Positions 12,573-12,886 of a DNA stretch of 12,886 bases are shown in pieces. The position numbers and the translations under genes were made by a program. The notes below the pieces were generated by a model. It did not search any database, was not told the origin of the DNA, and was given only the letters and a program-made list of their open reading frames with translations. Every line of letters begins with the position of its first letter. The first letter of the stretch is position 1. The DNA lies in assembly GCA_919901895.1 (NCBI GenBank), contig CAKKQI010000292.1, positions 1-12,886 on the forward strand, in the 5' to 3' direction. The stretch is from Candidatus Brocadiaceae bacterium. GTDB lineage: Bacteria > Planctomycetota > MHYJ01 > JACQXL01 > CAKKQI01.

Positions 12573-12886
12573 ATGTCAAAAAAACTTTTAATCAGCGGTA
12601 TCATTTTATTATTCGTCAACGGATGCGCTCTCTTCAGCCAAAAATCCGGCTGGCTGACCGGATATGAATACCGCAGTCAGGTACTGGTTGAATTGACTGC
12701 ACCATCTCCTGAATCGCTCAAGGACTTCCAAGTTTTGGTCGATCTCCAGGGAGTGGATATTAAAAAACCGCGGTGTGTGGATTTTTCCCGGATAAAACCG
12801 GACGGCTCCGATATTTGCTTTACCGATTTAAACGGTCTAAAAAAAATCCCTTTCTGGATTCAGTCATGGGATAACGAAAATAAAAC
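12573..12886 (+). CDS. DUF2341-type lipoprotein (5' part only)
   Basis: The visible 104 residues begin with a lipoprotein signal peptide: MSKK, a hydrophobic stretch LLISGIILLF, and the lipobox VNGC with the lipidated cysteine at residue 18. From about residue 34 the sequence follows the DUF2341 pattern. YRSQVLVELTAPSPESLKDFQVLVDL is a strand-rich start, and DFSRIKPDGSDICFTDLNGLKKIPFWIQSW is the diagnostic block with a GSDIxFTD core and xPFWIxS. Such domains occur in secreted or surface proteins and are thought to bind ligands such as sugars. The gene runs off the right edge, so further domains may follow. It diverges from the SPFH operon. Confidence 0.85.
   Translation, partial: MSKKLLISGIILLFVNGCALFSQKSGWLTGYEYRSQVLVELTAPSPESLKDFQVLVDLQGVDIKKPRCVDFSRIKPDGSDICFTDLNGLKKIPFWIQSWDNENK

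Overview
The window looks like chromosomal DNA from an uncultured anaerobic bacterium of moderate GC content. The reasons are oxygen-sensitive corrinoid chemistry, compact genes, several toxin-antitoxin modules, and many short GC-rich palindromes between and inside genes. The style fits metagenome-derived candidate phyla such as Omnitrophota-like lineages. That is an impression from gene content and repeat texture, and nothing here fixes the taxon.

Left part (1-1371): the 3' end of a GGDEF diguanylate cyclase with an intact I-site, a strongly palindromic spacer, a hicBA toxin-antitoxin pair, and two gene remnants on the minus strand. One remnant is a GIY-YIG endonuclease cut off at the end of hicA. 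The other is the first 62 residues of a Cas6-like CRISPR protein, cut off at a block of palindromes. No CRISPR array was seen.

Centre (1384-8070, minus strand): the core is a corrinoid methyl-transfer set. In transcription order it contains a UroD-family methyltransferase, a B12-binding corrinoid protein, an AbrB/RelE-type toxin-antitoxin pair, a methyltetrahydrofolate:corrinoid-type methyltransferase and a [2Fe-2S]/ASKHA corrinoid activator. An M16 peptidase follows. The UroD protein would take a methyl group from an unknown donor onto the corrinoid protein, the DHPS-fold enzyme would pass it to (or from) tetrahydrofolate, and the activator would re-reduce inactive Co(II) corrinoid. Intrinsic terminators follow the UroD and corrinoid genes. 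The only promoter I can see for the second half of the set lies in front of the antitoxin.

Right part (8071-12886): a plus-strand M24 'pita-bread' protein that has lost most metal ligands faces away from the UroD gene. It converges on an acyl-CoA dehydrogenase that has its own consensus promoter, ribosome binding site and terminator. Next come an SPFH/band 7 membrane protein with an Arc-like ribbon-helix-helix partner. Divergent from these is a DUF2341 lipoprotein that runs off the right edge.

Two themes cut across the window. All three plus-strand transcription units with a visible promoter (hicB, the M24 gene and the lipoprotein) place the start codon so close to the -10 box that their mRNAs should be leaderless, whereas several minus-strand genes have clear Shine-Dalgarno sequences. 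In addition, short palindromic repeats, many with a CCGCC...GGCGG core, litter the intergenic spaces, and two sit inside or at the end of the activator gene.
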